DNA of 8,957 bases from CAZFZT01 sp964523675 (GTDB lineage Bacteria; Planctomycetota; Phycisphaerae; Phycisphaerales; SM1A02): contig CAZFZT010000105.1 in NCBI GenBank assembly GCA_964523675.1, positions 1-8,957 on the forward strand, written 5' to 3'. The notes beneath the pieces are model-generated. The model ran no database searches. It saw only the letters and a list, made by a program, of their open reading frames with translations, and was not told where the DNA came from. Shown piece after piece: positions 1 through 6,420 of the stretch. Position 1 is the first letter of the stretch, and every line of letters starts with the position of its first letter. The position numbers and the translations under genes are program-made.

Positions 1-1
1 G

Positions 2-1222
2 CTTCAGCCCAACGCCGGCTCGCAGGGTGAGTACGCCGGGCTTCTCGCCATTCGCGCGTATCACGAATCGCGCGGCCAGTCGCATCGCAATATCTGCCTG
101 ATTCCAGTCTCCGCGCACGGCACGAATCCAGCCAGCGCGGTGATCGCCGGCATGAAGGTCGTCGCCGTCGCCTGCGATCGCCACGGCAACATCGACACGA
201 ATGATCTTCGCGCCAAGGCCGAGCAACATGCGCAGAATCTCGCTGCGATCATGGTGACGTATCCGTCAACGCACGGCGTGTTCGAACCGAACATCCGGGA
301 AGTCTGCGACATCGTGCATGAGCACGGCGGGCAGGTGTACCTCGACGGAGCGAACATGAATGCACAGGTCGGCCTCGCGCGCCCCGGCGACTACGGCGCG
401 GATGTGTGCCACCTGAACCTGCACAAAACATTCTGCATTCCTCACGGCGGCGGCGGCCCCGGAATGGGACCGATCGGTGTCGCTGAGCATCTCGCGCCGT
501 TCCTGCCCGGCGATCCACTCAATGCAAGCCGGGGCACAGCGCAGAAGCCGCGCAGCGGCGCCCAAGCGACGCCCCGGGTCGGCCCTGTCGCGGCAGCGCC
601 ATGGGGCAGCGCAAGCATCCTCCCCATCTCGTGGATGTACATCGCGATGATGGGCGCAGCAGGACTGAAACGCGCCTCCGAGATCGCCATCCTCAACGCG
701 AATTACATGGCCCGGCGTCTTGAAGCGCATTACCCGATCCTCTTCACCGGCACGACCGGGCGCGTCGCGCACGAGTTCATTCTCGACTGCCGCGCATTTG
801 AAAAGTCCGCAGACATTCGCGTTGACGACATTGCGAAGCGGCTCATGGACTACGGCTTTCATGCGCCGACCATGTCGTTCCCGGTGGCAGGGACGCTGAT
901 GATCGAACCGACCGAGAGCGAAACGAAGGATGAGCTTGATCGCTTGTGCGATGCGCTGATTTCGATCCGCGAAGAGATCCGCGCGATCGAGGAGGGCCGG
1001 GCAGATCGCAATGACAATGTTCTTCGAAACGCGCCACACACGATCTCGATGCTCATCAAGAGCGAATGGTCGCATCCGTACACACGAGAGGAGGCGGCCT
1101 TTCCGCCGAGCGCGCCCTGGCTGCGCGACGCCAAGTTCTGGCCGCACGTCTCGCGCATCGATCAGGCATACGGCGACCGGAACCTGTTCTGCACGTGTCC
1201 GCCCTTGGACATTTCGGAGTGA
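2..1222 (+). CDS. gcvP: Glycine dehydrogenase (decarboxylating), P-protein, C-terminal part
   Basis: PLP enzyme of the cytoplasmic glycine cleavage system. It decarboxylates glycine and passes the aminomethyl group to the lipoyl arm of H-protein. The frame is open from base 2 with no start, so the gene is cut by the window edge; about 406 C-terminal residues remain. They begin in the conserved stretch LQPNAGSQGEYAGLLAIR and run through SAHGTNPASA, MVTYPSTHGVFE, YLDGANMNAQVG and HLNLHKTFCIPHGGGGPGMG. The lysine of HKTF (425-427) is the expected PLP Schiff-base residue, followed by the glycine-rich loop. SFPVAGTLMIEPTESE and YGDRNLFC near the end also match the family. Compared with the E. coli protein from memory, there are about ten extra residues between PGD and VAAAPWGSASILP (around 510-590). 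An internal GTG at 140 is not the start, because conserved sequence continues upstream. The stop TGA at 1220-1222 lies 24 nt from the convergent stop of the TPR gene. The family assignment is near certain. Confidence 0.97.
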   Translation, partial: LQPNAGSQGEYAGLLAIRAYHESRGQSHRNICLIPVSAHGTNPASAVIAGMKVVAVACDRHGNIDTNDLRAKAEQHAQNLAAIMVTYPSTHGVFEPNIREVCDIVHEHGGQVYLDGANMNAQVGLARPGDYGADVCHLNLHKTFCIPHGGGGPGMGPIGVAEHLAPFLPGDPLNASRGTAQKPRSGAQATPRVGPVAAAPWGSASILPISWMYIAMMGAAGLKRASEIAILNANYMARRLEAHYPILFTGTTGRVAHEFILDCRAFEKSADIRVDDIAKRLMDYGFHAPTMSFPVAGTLMIEPTESETKDELDRLCDALISIREEIRAIEEGRADRNDNVLRNAPHTISMLIKSEWSHPYTREEAAFPPSAPWLRDAKFWPHVSRIDQAYGDRNLFCTCPPLDISE

Positions 1223-1246
1223 GGCGGCCACGCCTCCGCGTATCAC

Positions 1247-2989
1247 CTACTTCTCTGGCACCGGATGTGGCTGGGTTCGCTCGTTGCGAGGCGTCGGCGT
1301 TTCCTCCGGTGGGGCAAGCCAGATGCTGCGCAGCACCGTCAGCAATGGATCATCGGGTGCGGCTTCCTCCATCAAGGACAACCCGCGTTCGATCAAGACG
1401 CGGTCACCCAGTTGGCGGCCAATGTACGCCATGACCAGCCCGTAATCCGCCTCATCGCCCGGAGTGCGCTCAAGCCGCTGTTCAGTGGCGTCAACCACCT
1501 GCACCAGGCGCGGTCGGCTGGGGACAAGTCCGCGCTCGTACTCCGCATCGATCAACTCCGGGTGAACGCGAAGGACGCGGCGAATGGAGAATGCCGCCGG
1601 CAACTGCAAACCGGCGCCGAGCTGCGCATGAGCTGCGCCGATCATCGCGAGCGGATGGCCCGGCGCGATGCGCAGGGCGCGCATGAATTGCCGCTCAGCA
1701 TCGAAATATTCACCTGCCCTCAGCGCTTCTTCCCCTTCACGCATCAATTCATCGAAGCGCGTGTTGCCTTCCATAGCAAGGCGATCGATCTGTTCACCAT
1801 GGCGCAACGCCTCGAAGAGCCGCGTGAGCCCGCCCGGTGGAACTGTTTCGGCGACTCCTGTCCGTGGAGGGACGCCTTCCTCCTCAACCGGGGAACGCGG
1901 ATCGACCGGCTGGTGGCCCACCTGCTCGGAGCCCGCCTCTTCCGGATCGACTCCGGCAATCACGGGCTGTTCGGACGCTGCCTCGAGGCGCTGACGGCTG
2001 CGCTGCGCTGGAGAGAGAAGCGACAGCCGTTCACGCAACTCCTGGTACTCCTCATCGAGCTGCGCAACTGCAGAGGGATCGACGTGCACCGCCACGTCAG
2101 TGCGACCAGCGTAACGATTCGCGATGCGCTCGAGAATGTTGGTCATGACATCATCTGCGCTCGAAACCACGCGCTCGGACTGCAGCGGTGACTCCGCCTG
2201 CAATCGGCCGCTATCCAGCAGCCCCGCAAAGCCACCGTCCTGGATCGGACTGCGCGGCTGCGGCCTGTCTGTCGTGCTCTCAGCTCGCATACGGGCGGCG
2301 TCATAAGGGGAAACCCCCAGGCGCGCGATCGGATCATCCTGTGCAACAGCAGTCACGCCGCGCAGCGGCGAGACGTCAAAGCGGAACATGCGTCCGTCCT
2401 CAGTGAAGGCGACGCCGATCGGCCGACCGGAATCAGCCGCGCCGATGCGCGTGGTAGTGGTCGCACCGGACAAGATCGCATCGAGTCGCAGCCGGTGGTC
2501 AACTGGCTGTTGCGTAGGCAACTCATCGAACGCCCCCGGCTGCTGTGGCTGGGTCACCATGCCGGACGTAACACCACCGTCACCACGCCTGAGCGCAAGT
2601 TCACCGAGATCGCGACCAAAACGAAGTTGCTGCCAGGTCGGCGATGCGCTGATTTGAGGTGCGGAGTACGCGGAACCTGCGCGGAACTCGAAGAGATCGT
2701 CGACGCCGGTCACATCACGAAAATCAGTTTCAGCGCCGTAGCCCACCGAACCTCGGAATCCCCGGCCGCCAGCGACATTGCCTGTCACGATCAGATTGCG
2801 CGCGCGATAATCTTCTGCGCGGATCGGCCGATTCACGCCACCGCTCCCTCGCGCGGGATTGGCGTCGAGTCGATTGCCGGTCCCAAGCGCGTCCTGTCCT
2901 CGCGCTCCTGCGGGAATCGCGCACAGCAGAAAGAGACACACGACTCCGCCAAGTGAAACTCTTCGTACGTGTCGTCCAGCGCGTTTCAT
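1247..2989 (-). CDS. Secreted TPR-repeat protein of unknown function, third gene of the sigma cluster
   Basis: 580 residues. The N-terminus MKRAGRHVRRVSLGGVVCLF plus LLCAIPAGARG has a basic n-region, a hydrophobic core and a likely cleavage site near residue 30, so it should be exported. Residues 35-280 are low-complexity, rich in Gly, Arg, Asp and Gln, and match no family I recognise. Residues 305-345 (LDEEYQELRERLSLLSPAQRSRQRLEAA) may form a short coiled coil. A proline/glutamate-rich linker follows. Residues 410-480 hold two TPR-like helix pairs (EEALRAGEYFDAERQFMRAL, then IAPGHPLAMIGAAHAQLGAG), and 510-548 may be another. The end is a proline-rich tail. TPRs bind proteins, so a scaffold or partner role is plausible but unproven. 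The ATG at 2989 is the earliest possible start, since an in-frame TAA lies three codons upstream; there is no Shine-Dalgarno. It lies 54 nt downstream of the anti-sigma gene in the same direction, probably in the same operon. The existence of the gene is well supported; its function is not. Confidence 0.85.
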   Translation of the reverse strand: MKRAGRHVRRVSLGGVVCLFLLCAIPAGARGQDALGTGNRLDANPARGSGGVNRPIRAEDYRARNLIVTGNVAGGRGFRGSVGYGAETDFRDVTGVDDLFEFRAGSAYSAPQISASPTWQQLRFGRDLGELALRRGDGGVTSGMVTQPQQPGAFDELPTQQPVDHRLRLDAILSGATTTTRIGAADSGRPIGVAFTEDGRMFRFDVSPLRGVTAVAQDDPIARLGVSPYDAARMRAESTTDRPQPRSPIQDGGFAGLLDSGRLQAESPLQSERVVSSADDVMTNILERIANRYAGRTDVAVHVDPSAVAQLDEEYQELRERLSLLSPAQRSRQRLEAASEQPVIAGVDPEEAGSEQVGHQPVDPRSPVEEEGVPPRTGVAETVPPGGLTRLFEALRHGEQIDRLAMEGNTRFDELMREGEEALRAGEYFDAERQFMRALRIAPGHPLAMIGAAHAQLGAGLQLPAAFSIRRVLRVHPELIDAEYERGLVPSRPRLVQVVDATEQRLERTPGDEADYGLVMAYIGRQLGDRVLIERGLSLMEEAAPDDPLLTVLRSIWLAPPEETPTPRNERTQPHPVPEK

Positions 2990-3014
2990 GTGAGATTATT
3001 GGCACGCAACCGCC

Positions 3015-3028
3015 GTGATGCCGATCAC
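3015..3028. repeat. Short inverted repeat between the anti-sigma and TPR genes
   Basis: GTGAT-GCCG-ATCAC is a perfect 5-bp inverted repeat with a 4-nt centre. It lies in the 54-nt gap between the anti-sigma stop and the TPR start, about 26 nt upstream of the TPR ATG. It could be a small operator or a weak RNA hairpin. There is no T-run, so it is not an intrinsic terminator. A repeat this short can arise by chance. Confidence 0.3.
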
Positions 3029-3043
3029 TAGCCCGGAAGCCGC

Positions 3044-4027
3044 CTACCGCGCCCGTGCGAGTAGCGCTCGACCGACAACTTCGGAAATCGGCCCGATGTC
3101 ATCTTGGTCGCATGTCACGAGGAAGTAGACCAGTGAATCATCGGTCGAAATCAACACGCGCTTGCGGCAGCCCTTGTCGTCTCGGAACCGGTGCCACTTG
3201 CCGGCCTCAAGGGTCGCCCCGCAGCGAGAAACCGGGCGGTCCGCGCCGGCCGGAGCGATGAAAATGCTCAGCTTCGCAGGGGATTTTCCCTCTACCCGAC
3301 GTTCATACATCAGGTGTGCCGAACGCCTTGCCTCGGGCAGATTGCAGCGACCCTCTCCGATGAACTCGTATCCGATTTCAGAGAGGTCGAAAATCGTCAC
3401 GCTTTCAACGCCGAAATGCTCCGTCAGCATCGCAGCGGCATCGACCTTGTCGCACATGTTGACCTTGCGCTTGAGGTGAGCCGGATTCTGCACACAGCGG
3501 TCGTGTTCGAGTGATGCATACTCCGCCGGATCGGAAACGAACTGGCCCTGTCCGCCTTGAGGGGGCGCAACTGAATCGATCGGCCGATAGAAAATGCCGA
3601 AGAGCACGGAACCAACCGCAATGGCAAGAACAGCCAGGACGGCCCCGATGCTCATCGGCTTCGGCCGCACTATCGGCTCCAAGAGGGACGCCATCGCGGC
3701 CAGCACGCCACGGCGCGACGCAACAACCGATGGTGTCGCCCTCGCATGATCTGATGTCGCGGTCGTAGTCGCCTGCTCGCTTAGCGCCACTTCCAGATGC
3801 TCGCGCAAGGCAGCGGGCGCGGCTGGGCTTTGGGCCATGACCTGCCCCACCGCAGACTTCAACCGCTGCTCCAATTCGAACCGTTGCGCGAGTTCCGTGT
3901 CGCTGTCGATCGCTCGGCGCACGGCCTCTGCCATCTCCGGCGACAACTCACCATCGATGTACGCTCGAATCAGGTTGGGGTCGATCTGACGCATGAGGAG
4001 GTGTTCGGGGTCGTTCCAGACATTCAA
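3044..4027 (-). CDS. Membrane-anchored anti-sigma factor, no zinc motif
   Basis: 327 residues from the first possible start. Residues 16-65 (DPNLIRAYIDGELSPEMAEA and the helix after it) resemble the N-terminal helical domain of anti-sigma factors that grips region 2/4 of ECF sigma factors in the cytoplasm. The zinc motif H-x3-C-x2-C is absent. Residues 66-122 form an Ala/Thr/Ser-rich linker. One transmembrane helix follows at 125-147 (PMSIGAVLAVLAIAVGSVLF...). The ~180-residue outer domain has six cysteines (178, 192, 228, 269, 287, 306) and no family I can name; it is probably the sensor. Start choice: TTG at 4025-4027 overlaps the sigma stop TGA by 4 nt (TTGA), with GGAAG 3 nt upstream, which favours translational coupling. 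The first ATG is at 3992-3994 and has no Shine-Dalgarno. Both starts keep the helical domain. Anti-sigma identity is inferred from fold style plus the overlap with the sigma gene. Confidence 0.85.
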   Translation of the reverse strand: MNVWNDPEHLLMRQIDPNLIRAYIDGELSPEMAEAVRRAIDSDTELAQRFELEQRLKSAVGQVMAQSPAAPAALREHLEVALSEQATTTATSDHARATPSVVASRRGVLAAMASLLEPIVRPKPMSIGAVLAVLAIAVGSVLFGIFYRPIDSVAPPQGGQGQFVSDPAEYASLEHDRCVQNPAHLKRKVNMCDKVDAAAMLTEHFGVESVTIFDLSEIGYEFIGEGRCNLPEARRSAHLMYERRVEGKSPAKLSIFIAPAGADRPVSRCGATLEAGKWHRFRDDKGCRKRVLISTDDSLVYFLVTCDQDDIGPISEVVGRALLARAR

Positions 4028-4575
4028 CCGCTTCCAAGCCGTTTTTCTTCGGCCAAGTTTGCCAATTGCTCCATGAGGATAGCCCTCGCGCGGTGCAGCC
4101 GACTCATCACCGTGCCGATTGGCACGCCTTGTACATCGGCAATTTCCCGATATTTCAACCCTTCGACCCCCCAGAGAAGCAGCACGGACCGATATTCTGG
4201 CTTCAGAGCGTCAATTGCGGCCTTGAGCCGCTGATCGATCTGGTCCCAATCGAAGGTGGCGAGATCCCATGCCGGCTCCGGCTCACCGGGCCCATCCCCG
4301 GGCGCCTCTGCCACGTCCGCAAGGGCATCCGAGCCGGACGGGCGGCGGCGGGCCTTCTCGATGCTCGTATAGAACACATTGTGAAGGATCTTGAACAACC
4401 ACGGCCGTATACCACCGCCCTGTTCTTCAAATCCTTCCGCCACGCGCAACGCCTTGAGATACGTCTCCTGCACAAGATCCCAAGCGTCATCCGGATGCCG
4501 CGCGAGCTGCAGCGCCATGCGGTAGACCGCATCGAAGTGCTCCAGTGCCAAGTGCTCGAACTGTTCGCGCTGCAT
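4024..4575 (-). CDS. ECF (sigma-70 family, group 4) RNA polymerase sigma factor
   Basis: 183 residues, the usual ECF size. Region 2 spans about residues 9-76: FDAVYRMALQLARHPDDAWD then LVQETYLKAL (region 2.2, core-polymerase binding), and RPWLFKILHNVFYTSIEKAR (2.3/2.4, -10 recognition and melting). A Gly/Pro/Glu-rich linker covers 80-108. Region 4 is at about 113-166, with the helix-turn-helix YREIADVQGVPIGTVMSRLH then RAR, for -35 recognition. The sequence ends in EKRLGSG with no C-terminal extension. The start is ATG at 4573-4575, with no Shine-Dalgarno. The stop overlaps the TTG of the anti-sigma gene, so the pair is probably translated together and the sigma is held at the membrane until a signal arrives. 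No ECF-type autoregulatory promoter (GGAAC...GTC) was found upstream on its own strand. The exact ECF group cannot be decided by eye. Confidence 0.95.
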   Translation of the reverse strand: MQREQFEHLALEHFDAVYRMALQLARHPDDAWDLVQETYLKALRVAEGFEEQGGGIRPWLFKILHNVFYTSIEKARRRPSGSDALADVAEAPGDGPGEPEPAWDLATFDWDQIDQRLKAAIDALKPEYRSVLLLWGVEGLKYREIADVQGVPIGTVMSRLHRARAILMEQLANLAEEKRLGSG

Positions 4576-4604
4576 GAACGGCTGGCATGATACGGGGAAC
4601 GGCT
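4576..4604. promoter_or_regulatory. Two direct repeats GAACGGCT flanking the sigma-gene start
   Basis: GAACGGCT occurs at 4576-4583, directly upstream of the sigma start codon, and again at 4597-4604. The starts are 21 bp apart, about two helical turns, so a dimeric regulator could bind both copies on one face of the DNA. Between them lies ATGATA (4587-4592; TATCAT on the minus strand), a possible -10 element for the sigma gene giving a very short leader. No good -35 was found. Regulator binding is inference only. Confidence 0.3.
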
Positions 4605-4668
4605 TCGTCGAGCCGGTCTTGCCCGGAAGCCCGTGCGACTTGGGGTCGGCATGGCGCGAGCAATCCCC

Positions 4669-4674
4669 TACAAT
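4669..4674 (+). promoter_or_regulatory. Candidate -10 element (TACAAT) immediately upstream of metG
   Basis: TACAAT matches the -10 consensus in five of six bases and ends 8 nt before the metG ATG at 4683. A transcript starting 6-8 nt downstream would have almost no leader. No convincing -35 lies at 16-18 nt spacing; TTGGGG at 4640-4645 is 23 nt away. There is no Shine-Dalgarno before metG, which fits a leaderless or near-leaderless message, but this is not proved. Confidence 0.35.
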
Positions 4675-4682
4675 CGCGCCAC

Positions 4683-6287
4683 ATGCCCAGCGCGAATCGT
4701 CACACCACCTACATCACCACGCCGATCTACTACGTCAACGACCGGCCGCACATCGGGCACCTCTATACGACGACATTGTGCGATGTCTATGCGCGTTTCA
4801 TGCGCTTCGCCGGTCGCGATGTCTTCTTTCTCACCGGAACCGATGAGCATGGAGTGAAGGTCGAGAAATCCGCTAAGGAACAAGGCGTAACGCCGCAGCA
4901 ACTCGCGGACAAGAATGCTGCCGAGTTTCAGGGCGTCATTCAGCTCTTCAACATCTCCAACGACCACTTCATCCGCACGACACATCCCGAACACGAGCGG
5001 CAGGTGCAGCACTTCATGAGCCGGCTCCTCGAGGCCGGCGCGATCTATCTTGGCAAGTTTGAAGGGTGGTACGACGAAGGCCAGGAGGAGTACTACACCG
5101 AGACCAAGGCGAAGGATCTGAAGTACGTCTCTCCCGTCAACGCCAAGCCCCTCACGCGCGCCACGGAAGAAAACTACTACTTCCGCCTGAGCGCGTATCA
5201 AGAGCAGCTTGAGGAGATCTTTGAGAAGAATCCTCAATTCGTGCGGCCGGAGGCAAGGCGAAACGAGGTGCTCGGCCGGTTGCGCGAGGGATTGCAGGAT
5301 GTTCCCATCTCTCGCACAAACTTCACGTGGGGTGTTCCGATGCCGAATGATCCCAAACACGTCATTTACGTGTGGATCGACGCGCTCATGAACTACATCA
5401 CAGCGCTTGGCTTGGGCGAAGAGAACAGTGAGTTGAACGCAAAGCGCGCGAAATACTGGCCGGCCGATTACCACGTCATTGGCAAGGAGATTCTCTGGTT
5501 CCACGCTGTGATCTGGCCGGCAATGCTGACCGCGCTTGACATTCCGCTGCCGAAGTGCGTGTACGCTCATTCATTCTGGATCAGTGAGGGCCAGAAGATG
5601 TCGAAGTCCCTTGGCAACTTCATCGATCTGGAGACGATCCAGCATTACATTGAGACATACTCGCTCGACGCTCTGCGCTACTACCTCGTCACGCAGGGGC
5701 CGCTCGGCGCGACTGATTCGAACTTCACCGCCGAACACCTTCACGAGACGTATAACACCGATCTCGTCAACACGATTGGCAACTGTGCGAGCCGGGTTAC
5801 CGCCATGATCGGCCGGTACTTCGACGGCCGACTCCCCGAGACACAAGCCGGGACAAGCGGCGCTTTGATGCATGAGTTCAACTGGCCTGCTCTCACGCGC
5901 GAAACAGCGCAGCGTACAACTGAGGCCATCGCGAACTTCAACCTCGACGACGCTGTCACTCACGCTATAACCCTTGTGCGCAAAATCGACGCGTTTATCA
6001 ATCAGACCGAGCCGTTCAAGATTGCAAAGGACGAGTCACGGCGTGAGGAACTCGCATCGATTCTCTACTGCTGCGCCGAAGCGCTGCGGATTGCATCGCT
6101 GCTGCTCTGGCCGATTCTGCCCGAGCGCATGGAGCAACTCTGGGAGCACATGAACCTCGACATCGATCCCGCTGCGGGCGACATGCACGAGCGGTGCGAA
6201 TGGGGCCGCCTCAAAGCGCAGGCGCCGATGAGCAAAGTCGCGCTCTTTCCTCGCATCGAAGCGCAGACGCAGCCAATCGGTGCATAG
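4683..6287 (+). CDS. metG: Methionine--tRNA ligase, short form without zinc knuckle
   Basis: Class I aminoacyl-tRNA synthetase that charges tRNA-Met, including initiator tRNA, with methionine using ATP in the cytoplasm. 534 residues. The Rossmann fold begins YITTPIYYVNDRPHIGHLYT, with HIGH at 23-26. FFLTGTDEHG is at 48-57. The connective-peptide region (FEGWYDEGQEEYYTE, 126-140) carries none of the zinc cysteines found in E. coli-type or Thermus-type enzymes and resembles the Bacillus type. YVWIDALMNYITALG (229-243) is conserved, and KMSKS is at 305-309. The anticodon-binding helical domain runs from about 345 to the end. There is no C-terminal EMAP-II/Trbp111-like tRNA-binding domain, so the protein is shorter than many bacterial forms. 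The frame stays open upstream to an ATG at 4587, but those 32 residues show no family similarity and would overlap the promoter region, so ATG 4683 is chosen. It is divergent from the sigma gene and shows no functional link to it. Confidence 0.97.
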   Translation: MPSANRHTTYITTPIYYVNDRPHIGHLYTTTLCDVYARFMRFAGRDVFFLTGTDEHGVKVEKSAKEQGVTPQQLADKNAAEFQGVIQLFNISNDHFIRTTHPEHERQVQHFMSRLLEAGAIYLGKFEGWYDEGQEEYYTETKAKDLKYVSPVNAKPLTRATEENYYFRLSAYQEQLEEIFEKNPQFVRPEARRNEVLGRLREGLQDVPISRTNFTWGVPMPNDPKHVIYVWIDALMNYITALGLGEENSELNAKRAKYWPADYHVIGKEILWFHAVIWPAMLTALDIPLPKCVYAHSFWISEGQKMSKSLGNFIDLETIQHYIETYSLDALRYYLVTQGPLGATDSNFTAEHLHETYNTDLVNTIGNCASRVTAMIGRYFDGRLPETQAGTSGALMHEFNWPALTRETAQRTTEAIANFNLDDAVTHAITLVRKIDAFINQTEPFKIAKDESRREELASILYCCAEALRIASLLLWPILPERMEQLWEHMNLDIDPAAGDMHERCEWGRLKAQAPMSKVALFPRIEAQTQPIGA

Positions 6288-6420
6288 CCCGGCATGAGCC
6301 CATAAATAGCACGTAGCGCGGGCGTTCCCCCTGCAAGAACAGCGTGCGGCCGGAGCGCGCTCGCACCCCTCGCCGATACGATGAACTGAGCCCGCTCAAG
6401 GGGGGCGGTGGCGGGGAGAG
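6288..6420. other. Intergenic region between convergent metG and the SMB-like protein gene
   Basis: 133 nt, GC-rich, lying between two stops. I see no open frame with a recognisable product and no hairpin followed by a T-run for either gene. A small palindrome TGAGC-CC-GCTCA (6387-6398) has too short a centre to make a strong terminator. How transcription ends here is unclear. Confidence 0.5.

Noticed and set aside
1221..1236. Hairpin GAGGCG-GCCA-CGCCTC between the convergent gcvP and TPR stops
   Set aside because: A 6-bp stem with no T-run on either side. It may slow polymerase but does not qualify as an intrinsic terminator.
266..1246. A long minus-strand open frame opposite gcvP
   Set aside because: gcvP on the plus strand has unmistakable conserved motifs throughout. 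The antisense frame is Arg/Ala-rich and matches nothing, as expected in GC-rich DNA.
1265..2191. A 308-codon plus-strand open frame opposite the TPR gene
   Set aside because: The minus-strand frame has a signal peptide, TPR motifs and an operon context; the plus-strand frame has none.
4587..4682. N-terminal extension of metG from an upstream ATG at 4587
   Set aside because: The 32 extra residues are not like any MetRS N-terminus, and the extension would cover the likely promoter. The ATG at 4683 places HIGH at the usual distance from the start.
4668..5570. A 300-codon minus-strand open frame opposite metG
   Set aside because: It overlaps the HIGH-to-KMSKS portion of metG and shows no family features.
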